A DNA stretch of 24,063 bases, taken from IMG/VR virus record IMGVR_UViG_3300007722_001116, positions 1 through 24,063 of that record; one strand, written 5' to 3'. Each line of letters opens with the position of its first letter. Position 1 is the first letter of the stretch. This document shows positions 14,771-21,773 of the stretch, piece by piece. The translations under genes and the position numbers were made by a program. The stretch is from a virus. A model generated the notes under the pieces. That model ran no database searches, was not told the origin of the DNA, and saw nothing but the letters and a program-made list of their open reading frames with translations.

Positions 14771-17373
14771 ATCTCACCCTCCGTCTCTCCCCAGCTAGGC
14801 CCGAAGGTTCCATCAAATGGAATAGTCAAAGGGATGCCGGCGATGTTGATGGGATTGTCGAACCATTCGTGTAGCTTGGTCTTTGCCCACGCTAGTTGGT
14901 CCTTCGGGAACTGGCCGCAGATTGCATCGTGTACTTGGTGGAGGGGTTCCACTATGAGAGAGCCGTCTGATCGCCTGTTCTCTGGATCGAGCCACAGACG
15001 CAGAGCAGCTTGATTAGTGAGGAAGGTTGTGTTTTGTTGCGGTTCTTCCGCCAAGTATGCCTTGAGCGTGGCGTGGTCATGGCGGCGCCCGTAAAAGCGA
15101 CGTGTGTGGCCACTTGCGCAGACCAGCGTACCGGTTTCGATAAGGGTTCTCTGGCAGTCTCTATGCCACATCCGTACGCCAGCGAACCGGCCAAGGAATA
15201 GGCGGATAAGTCGTTCGCAGATTTCTGGTTTAACATATATGGGTTTCTCTCCAAACTTGAACGAGAGTTTAAGGATCGTATCCGAGAGCGTTTCCGCTCC
15301 CATGAGGTAACTGGCACCGTGCTGGCATACCTTACACGCGAAGACTAGCCAGCCGTCAGGGTCTAGTTCGTCTTTTGCCATACGGCAAAGGTCGGGGCGG
15401 GTAAGCTTACTCACCTCTGCTCCGTGTTCGTGCATCAACGCGATGGTGTTCTTTGGTTTACAGCCAGCGTGGTAGTCGTCCAACATGGTGGGGTCGCCCA
15501 GGGCTGCGCTGCGTGCTGCGACGGTGTAGCCGTCTGCACCGACTAGGTCACATTGGAAGTACCAGTACCCAGCATCCGCTTGCCAGAACTTCCGCTGGGA
15601 CTTCGTACGGTTTTGCATGTTACCGCCTGTACCGTGAGCGGTCTCATAGGATGAGACACGGCCTGTGTCTGTGCCCACCACGTTATAGCTACACCGCATC
15701 CGGCCATCGTCATCGCACTGGAGCTTAAGTGCACTAATGCGGTCAATCTTCTGACGGAGGCGGAGCAGGCGGTAGAGACGGTCGTCCTGCGACTTAGTGT
15801 AGAGAGTCAGCATAGACAAGGCGTCTGTGCTCAGGGAGTTTGTACGCTTGCCGCGCACCTTGCGGTACTGTTTGGGCAAGCCCATGTTGTCGTACAGCAG
15901 TTGGACCATCTGCTTGTTTGAGTCGACGTTGATACCAACGCCCGTCTCCGTCTCAAGCTGCCCCCACTCAGCAGGGGTGATGTCTGGCCACCGGTCGATA
16001 ATGGCCGCTATGGCGTGGATGGAGACACGCCACGGTGCCTTGGGATTGCTGCGTAGCCCGGCGGTGTCTACGACTATCGCACGCTTCATACAGCAAGCAG
16101 TAGCGACAGTGTCGAGTAGCTCTCCTGCGCCGTGTGCAGAGAGAGAGTAGCCATCGAAGGCGAGGTTCAACTCATGCTGCGCCTCGTACACCTCCGCCTG
16201 GAGCTTCTTCCGTTCGGCGGCTACGCCGACCAGATCGAACCGCACTCCTTTAGTTTGCATGTAGAGGAAGGGCGCCAGCAACGCTACGTTTGTTCGATAG
16301 TGCTTTTCAGCGTCAGCACGTAGACGTGCTAGGATGGTGTCACGGCACTCGAACGTTACCGTGCAATCGGTGAGGCAGTACTCGAAGTGCTCCAAGCCAT
16401 ACGCCTTACGACCCGCTTTGTAGTATGGTTGGGTGGTATATATACTACATTGGAGGTCAAGTGCTTTGGGTAGTTCTGGAAAGAGTTCCCAGTGACCGAG
16501 CATGGTGTCGTCCGCTAGGCCCCGGACGTGGCAGCCTGCCCACCACGACAGCACGAACGCATCGTAGAGGTAGTTCTGAAGGATCTTCGGTACGAGCGGG
16601 TCCCGGAGCATAGTCGCGAGCGCACGCCAGATGGTGCACTCTTCGTCTAGTGTCCAGTGCGCCTTCCCGAATGGAATGATGAACGCGTTGGCGTGGGAGG
16701 TGGCCACTCCGATGCACGTGATGTTGCCCACTCCGCCTTCGATGTCCACGGAGACGGTGGAGTGGTTGCGACAGATATCGTCTAGCTGCGCGATGATGTA
16801 GGCCACAGTGGGCTGGAGTTCGTAACAGCGAGCCGGAGTCGGCACTACACTATCAGCACGTTGCGCTGCCGCGCGGGCTACGTCGAACGTGAGCAACGGT
16901 CTGTTGCTGTAATTCCGTAGGATGTTTGCCGGGTGGTAGGAGGCAACTACTTTCGGGGTGTAGAAGCCGGGTACGATTGAGCCTCTCCATGAACTAATCT
17001 TCTGTGGCCAGTCGTAGAGGTTGCCCTTACGTGGTGGGGCCACGTTGCCTTTCGTCAGGACGTGGAATGCTGCATTGCCGCAAGCGAGGACACAGTTTGG
17101 TTGTGCGATGAGCAGGTCGCTCTTTAGCTGTTCGATGCCGAGTTGGACCTCCATGTCGTCCCAGTCGAACGTGTCGAACTCGTTGTTTAACGGCCGGTGA
17201 CGGGAGACATTGAGCACAGAGACGTCTGTACGTGCTACACCAGCCTTACCGAGTAGCGCGAATAGGAGTTGTCCACTGCCGCCTACGAATGGGCGGCCTT
17301 GTTCAACTTCCTGCTTTCCTGGTGCTTCGCCTACGATGGCGAGTTTACATGGACGGATTTCGTTTGGTACCAT
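14767..17373 (-). CDS. Uracil-DNA glycosylase / 3'-5' exonuclease / family A DNA polymerase fusion
   Basis: This 868-aa replicative polymerase has three parts. Residues 1-~175 are a family 4/5-type uracil-DNA glycosylase domain: GEAPG at 15-19, GRPFVGGSGQLL, Asn in VLNVSRHRP, and SYHPA at 145-149. The Cys set (9, 94, 98) does not match the usual Fe-S pattern. Residues ~205-350 are a DnaQ-like proofreading exonuclease with D210-x-E212, N267/D271 and Y332-x3-D336 all present. Residues ~480-868 are the Pol I-type polymerase: motif A D609-LVGA-D614, motif B K681...H685-G686..Y689, motif C H815-D816-A817. The usual steric-gate Glu is Asp, the O-helix aromatic is His, and HDE is HDA. SPO1-type phages also carry a UDG-like domain on their polymerase. 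The start overlaps the upstream gene by 43 nt because the conserved LAIVGEAPG needs it. Confidence 0.92.
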   Translation of the reverse strand: MVPNEIRPCKLAIVGEAPGKQEVEQGRPFVGGSGQLLFALLGKAGVARTDVSVLNVSRHRPLNNEFDTFDWDDMEVQLGIEQLKSDLLIAQPNCVLACGNAAFHVLTKGNVAPPRKGNLYDWPQKISSWRGSIVPGFYTPKVVASYHPANILRNYSNRPLLTFDVARAAAQRADSVVPTPARCYELQPTVAYIIAQLDDICRNHSTVSVDIEGGVGNITCIGVATSHANAFIIPFGKAHWTLDEECTIWRALATMLRDPLVPKILQNYLYDAFVLSWWAGCHVRGLADDTMLGHWELFPELPKALDLQCSIYTTQPYYKAGRKAYGLEHFEYCLTDCTVTFECRDTILARLRADAEKHYRTNVALLAPFLYMQTKGVRFDLVGVAAERKKLQAEVYEAQHELNLAFDGYSLSAHGAGELLDTVATACCMKRAIVVDTAGLRSNPKAPWRVSIHAIAAIIDRWPDITPAEWGQLETETGVGINVDSNKQMVQLLYDNMGLPKQYRKVRGKRTNSLSTDALSMLTLYTKSQDDRLYRLLRLRQKIDRISALKLQCDDDGRMRCSYNVVGTDTGRVSSYETAHGTGGNMQNRTKSQRKFWQADAGYWYFQCDLVGADGYTVAARSAALGDPTMLDDYHAGCKPKNTIALMHEHGAEVSKLTRPDLCRMAKDELDPDGWLVFACKVCQHGASYLMGAETLSDTILKLSFKFGEKPIYVKPEICERLIRLFLGRFAGVRMWHRDCQRTLIETGTLVCASGHTRRFYGRRHDHATLKAYLAEEPQQNTTFLTNQAALRLWLDPENRRSDGSLIVEPLHQVHDAICGQFPKDQLAWAKTKLHEWFDNPINIAGIPLTIPFDGTFGPSWGETEGEI

Positions 17374-17552
17374 AGCGTTCGTTGTGCTTGTTTAGCGGCG
17401 CAGAGGAAGCAGACGTCCTCACGAACAATTTCGTTGCCCGGAAGGATGTTGCACTGGTCGAGGGTGAGTGAGGTGAAGCAGAGACAGCAGTAGAGACACT
17501 GGTGCTCTGAACGTTTGAGGCCGTGAAGGGCGCAAACTGGGTCATGAGTCAT
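17331..17552 (-). CDS. Cys-rich small protein, putative zinc-binding
   Basis: This 73-aa protein starts in an ATGA overlap with the stop of the preceding gene. It has eight cysteines, arranged as C7, a cluster HQCLYCCLC at about 18-25, then C34 and a CFLC pair near residue 48-51, with nearby His residues. This fits one or two zinc sites, for example an HNH-like or treble-clef scaffold without a recognisable catalytic motif. The last 43 nt overlap the start of the polymerase gene in another frame. No family is recognised. It belongs to the run of small genes between methyltransferase and polymerase. Confidence 0.6.
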   Translation of the reverse strand: MTHDPVCALHGLKRSEHQCLYCCLCFTSLTLDQCNILPGNEIVREDVCFLCAAKQAQRTLWYQTKSVHVNSPS

Positions 17553-17770
17553 CGTGGTAGGTGAACCTTGTAGTTCTGTACATTATCCGTGCCATACCGC
17601 CACCCCGGTAGCCCGCAAAGACCACGATGAAGGCGGAGGCCATCCGGTGGGCACTTCGTTTCCCGGTCTACACATAGCTGGCAGACCGGTCCGACGTTGT
17701 CCACCTTCACGGCGACACTGCCGCAAGGACAGTGGTAGAGATGCGCTTGGTAGCGCGGGTGAGTGCTCAT
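17549..17770 (-). CDS. Small zinc-ribbon-like protein
   Basis: This 73-aa protein opens with YHCPCGSVAVKV and then PVCQLC, giving two CxC/CxxC pairs (about residues 14-16 and 30-33) spaced as in zinc ribbons, plus two later Cys (C40 and C52). The C-terminal half is basic with Trp and Tyr. Both ends are 4-nt ATGA overlaps with neighbours, which fixes the start and supports expression. Function is unknown; nucleic-acid or protein binding through the metal site is a reasonable guess. Confidence 0.6.
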   Translation of the reverse strand: MSTHPRYQAHLYHCPCGSVAVKVDNVGPVCQLCVDRETKCPPDGLRLHRGLCGLPGWRYGTDNVQNYKVHLPR

Positions 17771-17937
17771 GTGGTGTAGTGGAATGTGACACAGCCAAGA
17801 GCGAACCAGAACACAGCGCCTAGCCAGTACAAGCTACATATACCGTCTAGCTCCTTTGAGGTGTACTCTTTGTGTCCGAATTCAACCACAGCTGCTATTG
17901 CTAGCACCCAGATTAGGAGGGGGTAGAAGTTGTTCAC
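17767..17937 (-). CDS. 56-aa two-span membrane protein
   Basis: This short GTG-started frame exactly fills the gap between two neighbours: the GTG overlaps the previous stop as GTGA (17934-17937) and its TGA overlaps the next start as ATGA (17767-17770). The product has two hydrophobic segments, PLLIWVLAIAAVV (about residues 6-18) and WLGAVFWFALGCVTF (about 38-52), joined by a charged loop GHKEYTSKELDG. It lies in the replication arm, with no endolysin next to it. A holin-like or membrane-anchoring role is possible but unproven. Confidence 0.6.
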   Translation of the reverse strand: MNNFYPLLIWVLAIAAVVEFGHKEYTSKELDGICSLYWLGAVFWFALGCVTFHYTT

Positions 17938-18119
17938 TCTGGTCTAAGCCTTTCACAAAGGGTATCGAGGATGTCCTCGAAGTCAGCATTGATGTCGTCG
18001 AAGTACGTATAGCATCCATTCGTCTTGCGGTAGACGCAAGAGACGGAGTAGTCAAAGTCGTCAATCTCGATGATGTAGTCGACGCCGTTGTAGGTAAGTT
18101 TAATTTTGATCGGGGTCAT
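17934..18119 (-). CDS. Small acidic protein, unknown
   Basis: This 61-aa protein starts at an ATG that overlaps the previous gene by 20 nt; a longer frame to 18167 exists but would overlap more. It opens MTPIKIKLTYNGVDYIIEID, a beta hairpin-like start, then an acidic helix (DDINADFEDILDTLCERL). No family is recognised. Its first bases (ATGACCCCGATC) nearly repeat those of the gene upstream (ATGACCCCGATT), which hints that the start region was copied in the same local duplication that made the Cys-rich pair next door. Confidence 0.55.
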   Translation of the reverse strand: MTPIKIKLTYNGVDYIIEIDDFDYSVSCVYRKTNGCYTYFDDINADFEDILDTLCERLRPE

Positions 18120-18315
18120 TTGTGCTTGTTGGTGAGAATAGACGAGCGTCTGGCCCGCAAAGACCATAACGCATCCAGTGACAGGTTCTGGATTGAAGGT
18201 CGCCGGTTACTGGGTCTATTTGTGCTTCCGCAAAGCAGACGTGTGGGTTAGAGATGGAGCCAAAGATGGCTTTATGGTGTCTGCAGTTAATACATAGTTT
18301 CATAATCGGGGTCAT
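18100..18315 (-). CDS. Cys-rich small protein, second member of tandem pair
   Basis: This 71-aa protein starts in an ATGA overlap. After MTPI it reads MKLCINCRHH, then a Cys near residue 27, then DPVTG, then TCHWMR and GLCG. This layout (MKLCxNC, C, DxVTG, C, CG) matches small phage metal-binding proteins recalled from other genomes. It is a clear paralog of the gene just upstream in transcription: the opening, the DPVTG turn, the TC-x-W and the CG end all align. The extra N-terminal MTPI may be an artefact, with M5 at 18303 as the true paralogous start. Function is unknown; zinc binding is inferred. Confidence 0.65.
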   Translation of the reverse strand: MTPIMKLCINCRHHKAIFGSISNPHVCFAEAQIDPVTGDLQSRTCHWMRYGLCGPDARLFSPTSTNDPDQN

Positions 18316-18551
18316 ATACGATTCTTGTTATATCCTAGCCAATGCCACCATCTTTGTGTTAAGATAGGAGGTAATGCTTGCTCGTGGTGTCTTGCCGCTA
18401 TACCGCAACTACTGCCAGCTGTTCTCGCCCAACTACAGGTGTAGAACTTTGGTGTTCCGGTTACTGGATCTACGTATTCAGTCTTTTCACAAAAAGGGGC
18501 TATGTCTGGTCCTAGGTTCATGATATACTTACAGTTGACGCATAGTTTCAT
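18312..18551 (-). CDS. Cys-rich small protein, first member of tandem pair
   Basis: This 79-aa protein begins MKLCVNCKYI, with further Cys before TEYVDPVTGTPKFYTCSWAR and SSCG. It shares the order MKLCxNC / C / DPVTG / TCxW / CG with its downstream neighbour, so the two arose by tandem duplication. The C-terminal tail after residue 55 (Trp/His-rich) is not shared. Both ends are ATGA overlaps. Four Cys suggest one zinc site. No enzymatic motif is seen. Confidence 0.65.
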   Translation of the reverse strand: MKLCVNCKYIMNLGPDIAPFCEKTEYVDPVTGTPKFYTCSWARTAGSSCGIAARHHEQALPPILTQRWWHWLGYNKNRI

Positions 18552-18751
18552 GATAATCTTCTCTTGTCTTCACTGAGAAGGAAGTAAACACGGGTAACCG
18601 GGTACGCGCCTCTACTCACTGCGTGTCTGCGTTTCATAGCTGTTTCGTGAATAGCAAGCGCTTTCGCGTCTGCTTCCGCAAGACTGTCAAACAGTCCGTG
18701 TTGTATGTGTATACTGTTATAACTTCTGAGGACTAGATACTGACTGTTCAT
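18548..18751 (-). CDS. Small basic protein, unknown
   Basis: This 67-aa protein starts in an ATGA overlap with the methyltransferase stop and has AAGGA 8 nt upstream; a longer frame to 18829 lies inside the methyltransferase gene and is not favoured. It reads as strand, Ala-rich helix (LFDSLAEADAKALAIHETAMKRR is the core), then strand VTRVYFLL, with a basic end. It has no Cys and no signal peptide. It is not recognised. Confidence 0.6.
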   Translation of the reverse strand: MNSQYLVLRSYNSIHIQHGLFDSLAEADAKALAIHETAMKRRHAVSRGAYPVTRVYFLLSEDKRRLS

Positions 18752-20064
18752 GCAAGGTGTCCTTTCAACGCAGCGATGTGCGCGTCGTCCATCTCGACCA
18801 TGAGAGCGTCGTAGTGGGAACCGATGCACGCGAGTGGGATGCTACCGCATCCGCCGTACGTGTCCACCACTACCGTCCCTGGCGTGGCAATACCCTTCAA
18901 CACCCACTCGTGGAGCTCCAACGGCTTAAAGAATGGGTTCGTAATCCAATCCGGTTTCTCGTTCGCGCAGGAGAAGTGCCCCTTCGTCTGTGCGGAGACC
19001 AACATGCTCTTCGGCGTACGAGCAATGAGGCACGCTTCTGTTGTCTTGGTGAAGTTGTACGCTGCCGCCATATTTTGGCACGTACTCTGCTTAACCCACA
19101 CCAGTGGCCACCGTTGAACAACTAGCCCAGCCGCGAGACACCGCTCTGCTAGCCATCTAAAGTTCCAGAAGTCACACCACATACCAAGGAAGCCATTGCC
19201 CGGTACTAGCTTAGTGGAGACGAGGTCAACGAAGGCTGTGAGTTCGGCTACGTTGTCTGTGACAACATGCGTGTTCGCTACATCCGACGTGTCCATTCCA
19301 CCTCCGACCTGCGAGATGTTTCCCATCTCGATGGCGTAGGGTGGGTCTGTGTAGACGCAGTTCAGCGAACCATCTTTCTGAGTCAGCAGCCACTCGCACG
19401 CCTTACCGTGAACGATCTCGATATGGCGTTTAGCACGGGACGGTGACTCGATAGTCGCCTCGGCGACTGTGTGCGGGCCTGCGGCGGAGGTTGCCGTGGC
19501 AGGCTTCAGCCGGCTAACAAGATGATTCTCAGCATGCTGTGCTCTACGCTTGAGGATGAGCTGGAGTGCGTCACGGGGACCAGCACACTGCATAATCGCC
19601 TCGTCACCCACTAAGAGATGCTTTGCAAGCTCTGTAGCGTTGTAGACACTACTCTTCGAGACGCCGAGAAGTTCACCCGTCATGCGAGGTAGCCAGATCA
19701 CGTGGTTTAGCGATTGTGCGGCAATCTGACTGTCGTGGATTTTAGCGATAGCCAACACCTCTTCCTGCCACGTGAGAGACTTCCGCCGGACGTTTTCCTC
19801 CAACTCCAACATGTCCAACTCGGAAGGTTTGAGACTGCTGTCAACCATTGCGAGTACGTCGATGTTTAACGCGATGCAAGCGGCGATGCGACGTCCACCA
19901 GCGACTAACCGGTTTTCCTCCGTGACAAGGACGGGTTGCAGTTGACCGAATCGCCTGATGCTGTCCGCGAGTGCGTCGATGTCACCTAAGTCGGTGCGCT
20001 GACGGTCGGTGCAGGCGATGAGCTTCGGACTGATCGTTATTATTCTAGAAGGGTTCGTTGTCAT
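18748..20064 (-). CDS. ParB-like domain / DNA methyltransferase fusion
   Basis: The 438-aa protein has a ParB/Srx-like N-terminal domain (about 1-100) with GQLQPVLV (40-47), the AGGRR box (55-59) and ENVRRK (90-95). A helix-turn-helix-like region follows (about 125-150). The methyltransferase domain has DPPY at 240-243 and DTYGGCGS at 401-408, an order typical of beta-class N6-adenine or N4-cytosine enzymes. S-adenosylmethionine is the expected methyl donor. No restriction gene is adjacent, so it probably protects the phage genome from host restriction or marks its DNA. The chosen ATG overlaps the previous gene by 20 nt; a TTG at 20127 would add 21 residues and is less likely. Such ParB-methylase fusions are known in phages. 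Confidence 0.9.
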   Translation of the reverse strand: MTTNPSRIITISPKLIACTDRQRTDLGDIDALADSIRRFGQLQPVLVTEENRLVAGGRRIAACIALNIDVLAMVDSSLKPSELDMLELEENVRRKSLTWQEEVLAIAKIHDSQIAAQSLNHVIWLPRMTGELLGVSKSSVYNATELAKHLLVGDEAIMQCAGPRDALQLILKRRAQHAENHLVSRLKPATATSAAGPHTVAEATIESPSRAKRHIEIVHGKACEWLLTQKDGSLNCVYTDPPYAIEMGNISQVGGGMDTSDVANTHVVTDNVAELTAFVDLVSTKLVPGNGFLGMWCDFWNFRWLAERCLAAGLVVQRWPLVWVKQSTCQNMAAAYNFTKTTEACLIARTPKSMLVSAQTKGHFSCANEKPDWITNPFFKPLELHEWVLKGIATPGTVVVDTYGGCGSIPLACIGSHYDALMVEMDDAHIAALKGHLA

Positions 20065-20251
20065 GTTGCCGGAGGATTGCTGTGTGCTTTTTAACTTTAG
20101 CGATGAATAGGAGTGTTTCGTCTGCAAGCTGTTCTCGACAAGCGTCGAGATCGGCGTCGTTATCGTCGAAGGTAGCGGTAAGTTCTATACGTATGTGCTG
20201 GAAAGGCGCCACCTCGACGTTGGTGCGGACAGTGGCGGTGGTGATTCTCAT
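20045..20251 (-). CDS. 68-aa small phage protein, unknown
   Basis: It starts at ATG 20251, right after the terminator's T-run; an ATG at 20269 inside the hairpin is less likely. The product is two or three beta strands (VEVAPFQHIRIELTATF), an acidic loop DDNDADLD, then a helix (ACREQLADETLLFIAKVKK). Small phage proteins with this strand-acidic loop-helix plan are recalled from other replication modules, but no function is known. No good ribosome site is free: AGGAGG is about 23 nt upstream and lies in the terminator stem. It overlaps the methyltransferase gene by 20 nt. Confidence 0.6.
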   Translation of the reverse strand: MRITTATVRTNVEVAPFQHIRIELTATFDDNDADLDACREQLADETLLFIAKVKKHTAILRQHDNEPF

Positions 20252-20254
20252 GAG

Positions 20255-20280
20255 AAAAAGGAGGGGCACCCGCCCCTCCT
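20255..20280 (-). terminator. Strong intrinsic terminator within leftward block
   Basis: On the minus strand a perfect 9-bp GC-rich stem AGGAGGGGC/GCCCCTCCT with a 4-nt loop is followed by TTTTT. It begins 6 nt after the TAG of the putative SSB gene. It divides the leftward block into an upstream recombination/ligase part and a downstream methyltransferase/polymerase part. Confidence 0.92.
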
Positions 20281-20285
20281 AGTGG

Positions 20286-20744
20286 CTACTCAGCCGCAGG
20301 GACGACTTCGGACAGCGCAACGATGCGGCCTTGTGTGCCGTACTGTTCACTCTCCTCCACTTCCCACTTGGCGGTGACGGTGCAGCCGACGTACTGCTCG
20401 ACCGGGTTGAAGGCCCCGGTCTCGTCGCCGGTGAGCGCACGGCGAGTACGCTTCAACGCCTTCTTAATGGTCTCGGAGCGGTCCTTGCCGTCCTTGTTGA
20501 CTCTGGCAAGCCAGACCATGTAGACGCCTCGATACCCCGGCTCGATGCTGTCGTCCTTGTTATGGGCGGTGCACGAGTCGATGGTCTCGAAGCTCAGACT
20601 AAGCATGGGGTCGTCGGCCTTCGTGGTGACGACCTCTGCTTTCGTGCACGTCATCTCCACGCGGGTCCCATGCTTTGGCACGGTGGGCGTGAGGTCAACG
20701 GCGGCGAGGTCTTGGTTAAGGATGTCAAGCGGATCACTGTTCAT
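20286..20744 (-). CDS. Putative ssDNA-binding protein of the recombination module
   Basis: This 152-aa protein has strands and a central GYRGVYMVWLARVNKDGKD segment, a basic helix SETIKKALKRTRRAL, then VGCTVTAKWEVEES and a short acidic/Ala tail. The layout resembles phage OB-fold-like proteins (DUF669 type) found next to Sak4/RecA-like ATPases and thought to bind single-stranded DNA. It overlaps the ligase gene by 11 nt and is directly followed by a strong terminator, so it closes the first leftward unit. Neighbourhood supports the role; the sequence alone does not prove it. Confidence 0.55.
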   Translation of the reverse strand: MNSDPLDILNQDLAAVDLTPTVPKHGTRVEMTCTKAEVVTTKADDPMLSLSFETIDSCTAHNKDDSIEPGYRGVYMVWLARVNKDGKDRSETIKKALKRTRRALTGDETGAFNPVEQYVGCTVTAKWEVEESEQYGTQGRIVALSEVVPAAE

Positions 20745-21693
20745 ATACGTTTGTTCGTGTTTGTGTTTCGCCAGAGGTTTCTGGCATTTCTAGGTCTAAC
20801 GGCGACCTAAAAGCTTTATAAATCGGGATGCGAGGTTTGTCCTTCGACCCGAAGAGTTGATACTTGAAGGTGACCACCTTCCCAACTAACGTCTCACGAC
20901 GCTGCCAGAGGTCGAGACGTTCGGCTTCCGTGAAGCCGGAGCCGATCTTGAAACCGCCGAAGCGGTCGTGGTGCACTGTCAACGCACCGAGCATAGACAC
21001 GGCGAAGCGGCCTGCCTTCTCATGACTGCGAGTCTGCAAGCCAAGCTCGTTGATGGTGGGTACGTTGAGGTTCTTGCGGAGGGGGAGGTAACCAGTGATG
21101 ATTGCCTCTGTGTCCTCGAACGGTTTGATGGCACACAGTTCTTGAGTGAGGGATGTGGAGCGGCCACAACGGTAGAGACTGTTCGCCGCACGGATGATAA
21201 CGCCTTCGTAGCCTTCTGCGAGTAGTTGACCAACGTGGTACTCTGCGGCAGACACATAGTGGCATGTAGTGCTCGGTGCGATGGTTAGTGCCAACGCAAG
21301 CCCTTCGTACTTCAGGTTTTTGACCAACCATGTGAGATGTTCAAGCCGGTCGAACAGTAGGCCAGGGTGGTAGTTGTCAAACACTACGTAGCGCTCTCTT
21401 CCGGGCTCCTTGTACTTCGACATGCAGAAACTGTCCGCCGCGTGGAAGCCATCGGGGTGGATGATCTCACCGTCTAGGCCATCTGGCAACGCTTGCACGA
21501 ACGCCTGAAGGTGCCGGTTTGGTAATGGCTTCATAGACGCCGAGGTGGCTACGCCGCCTTTAGTCATGCACCGTATGCCGTCGTACTTCGGCTGGATGAT
21601 AGCTGGCCAACAGCTAAAGTCGGCTACGCTGAACGGCCGAAGGCGTGTCCCTTTATACGGCTTCATGGGCCGTGTCCAAGTGAGTGTGCTCAT
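20734..21693 (-). CDS. ATP-dependent DNA ligase
   Basis: The 319-aa protein carries the nucleotidyltransferase motifs in order: motif I KYDGIR with the lysine nucleophile at K36, DGEII with E76, motif IV EGVIIR (163-168) and motif V AIKPF with K190. A C-terminal OB-fold-like domain follows (about 225-300). It forms an enzyme-AMP intermediate and seals nicks during replication or repair. The length is close to that of small T7-type ligases. The start at 21693 overlaps the stop of a 27-aa membrane peptide as ATGA; a longer frame reaching 21864 would overlap the Sak4 gene and adds non-conserved residues. M10 at 21666 is a second possible start. Confidence 0.92.
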   Translation of the reverse strand: MSTLTWTRPMKPYKGTRLRPFSVADFSCWPAIIQPKYDGIRCMTKGGVATSASMKPLPNRHLQAFVQALPDGLDGEIIHPDGFHAADSFCMSKYKEPGRERYVVFDNYHPGLLFDRLEHLTWLVKNLKYEGLALALTIAPSTTCHYVSAAEYHVGQLLAEGYEGVIIRAANSLYRCGRSTSLTQELCAIKPFEDTEAIITGYLPLRKNLNVPTINELGLQTRSHEKAGRFAVSMLGALTVHHDRFGGFKIGSGFTEAERLDLWQRRETLVGKVVTFKYQLFGSKDKPRIPIYKAFRSPLDLEMPETSGETQTRTNVYEQ

Positions 21694-21773
21694 GATTCGT
21701 TGATACGGATTGCTAGCCACATGATAGTTACGAAAGCGACGAACACGATTACTACGGTCACGCTTGCGGACAT
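21690..21773 (-). CDS. 27-aa single-span membrane peptide
   Basis: A short frame joins the Sak4-like gene and the ligase: it overlaps the former by 16 nt, and its TGA overlaps the ligase ATG (ATGA, 21690-21693). The product begins MSASVTVVIVFVAFV and has a hydrophobic core of about 17 residues with no charge, ending RINES. That is a single membrane-spanning peptide. No Shine-Dalgarno sequence is seen, so it would depend on coupled translation. Without this frame a 64-nt gap would be the only untranslated gap besides the terminator on this strand. Confidence 0.5.
   Translation of the reverse strand: MSASVTVVIVFVAFVTIMWLAIRINES

Noticed and set aside
16425-16455. TATATATAC palindrome as a regulatory site
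   Set aside because: It lies inside the polymerase gene and is explained by Ile-Tyr-Thr codons; no nearby gene start would use it.
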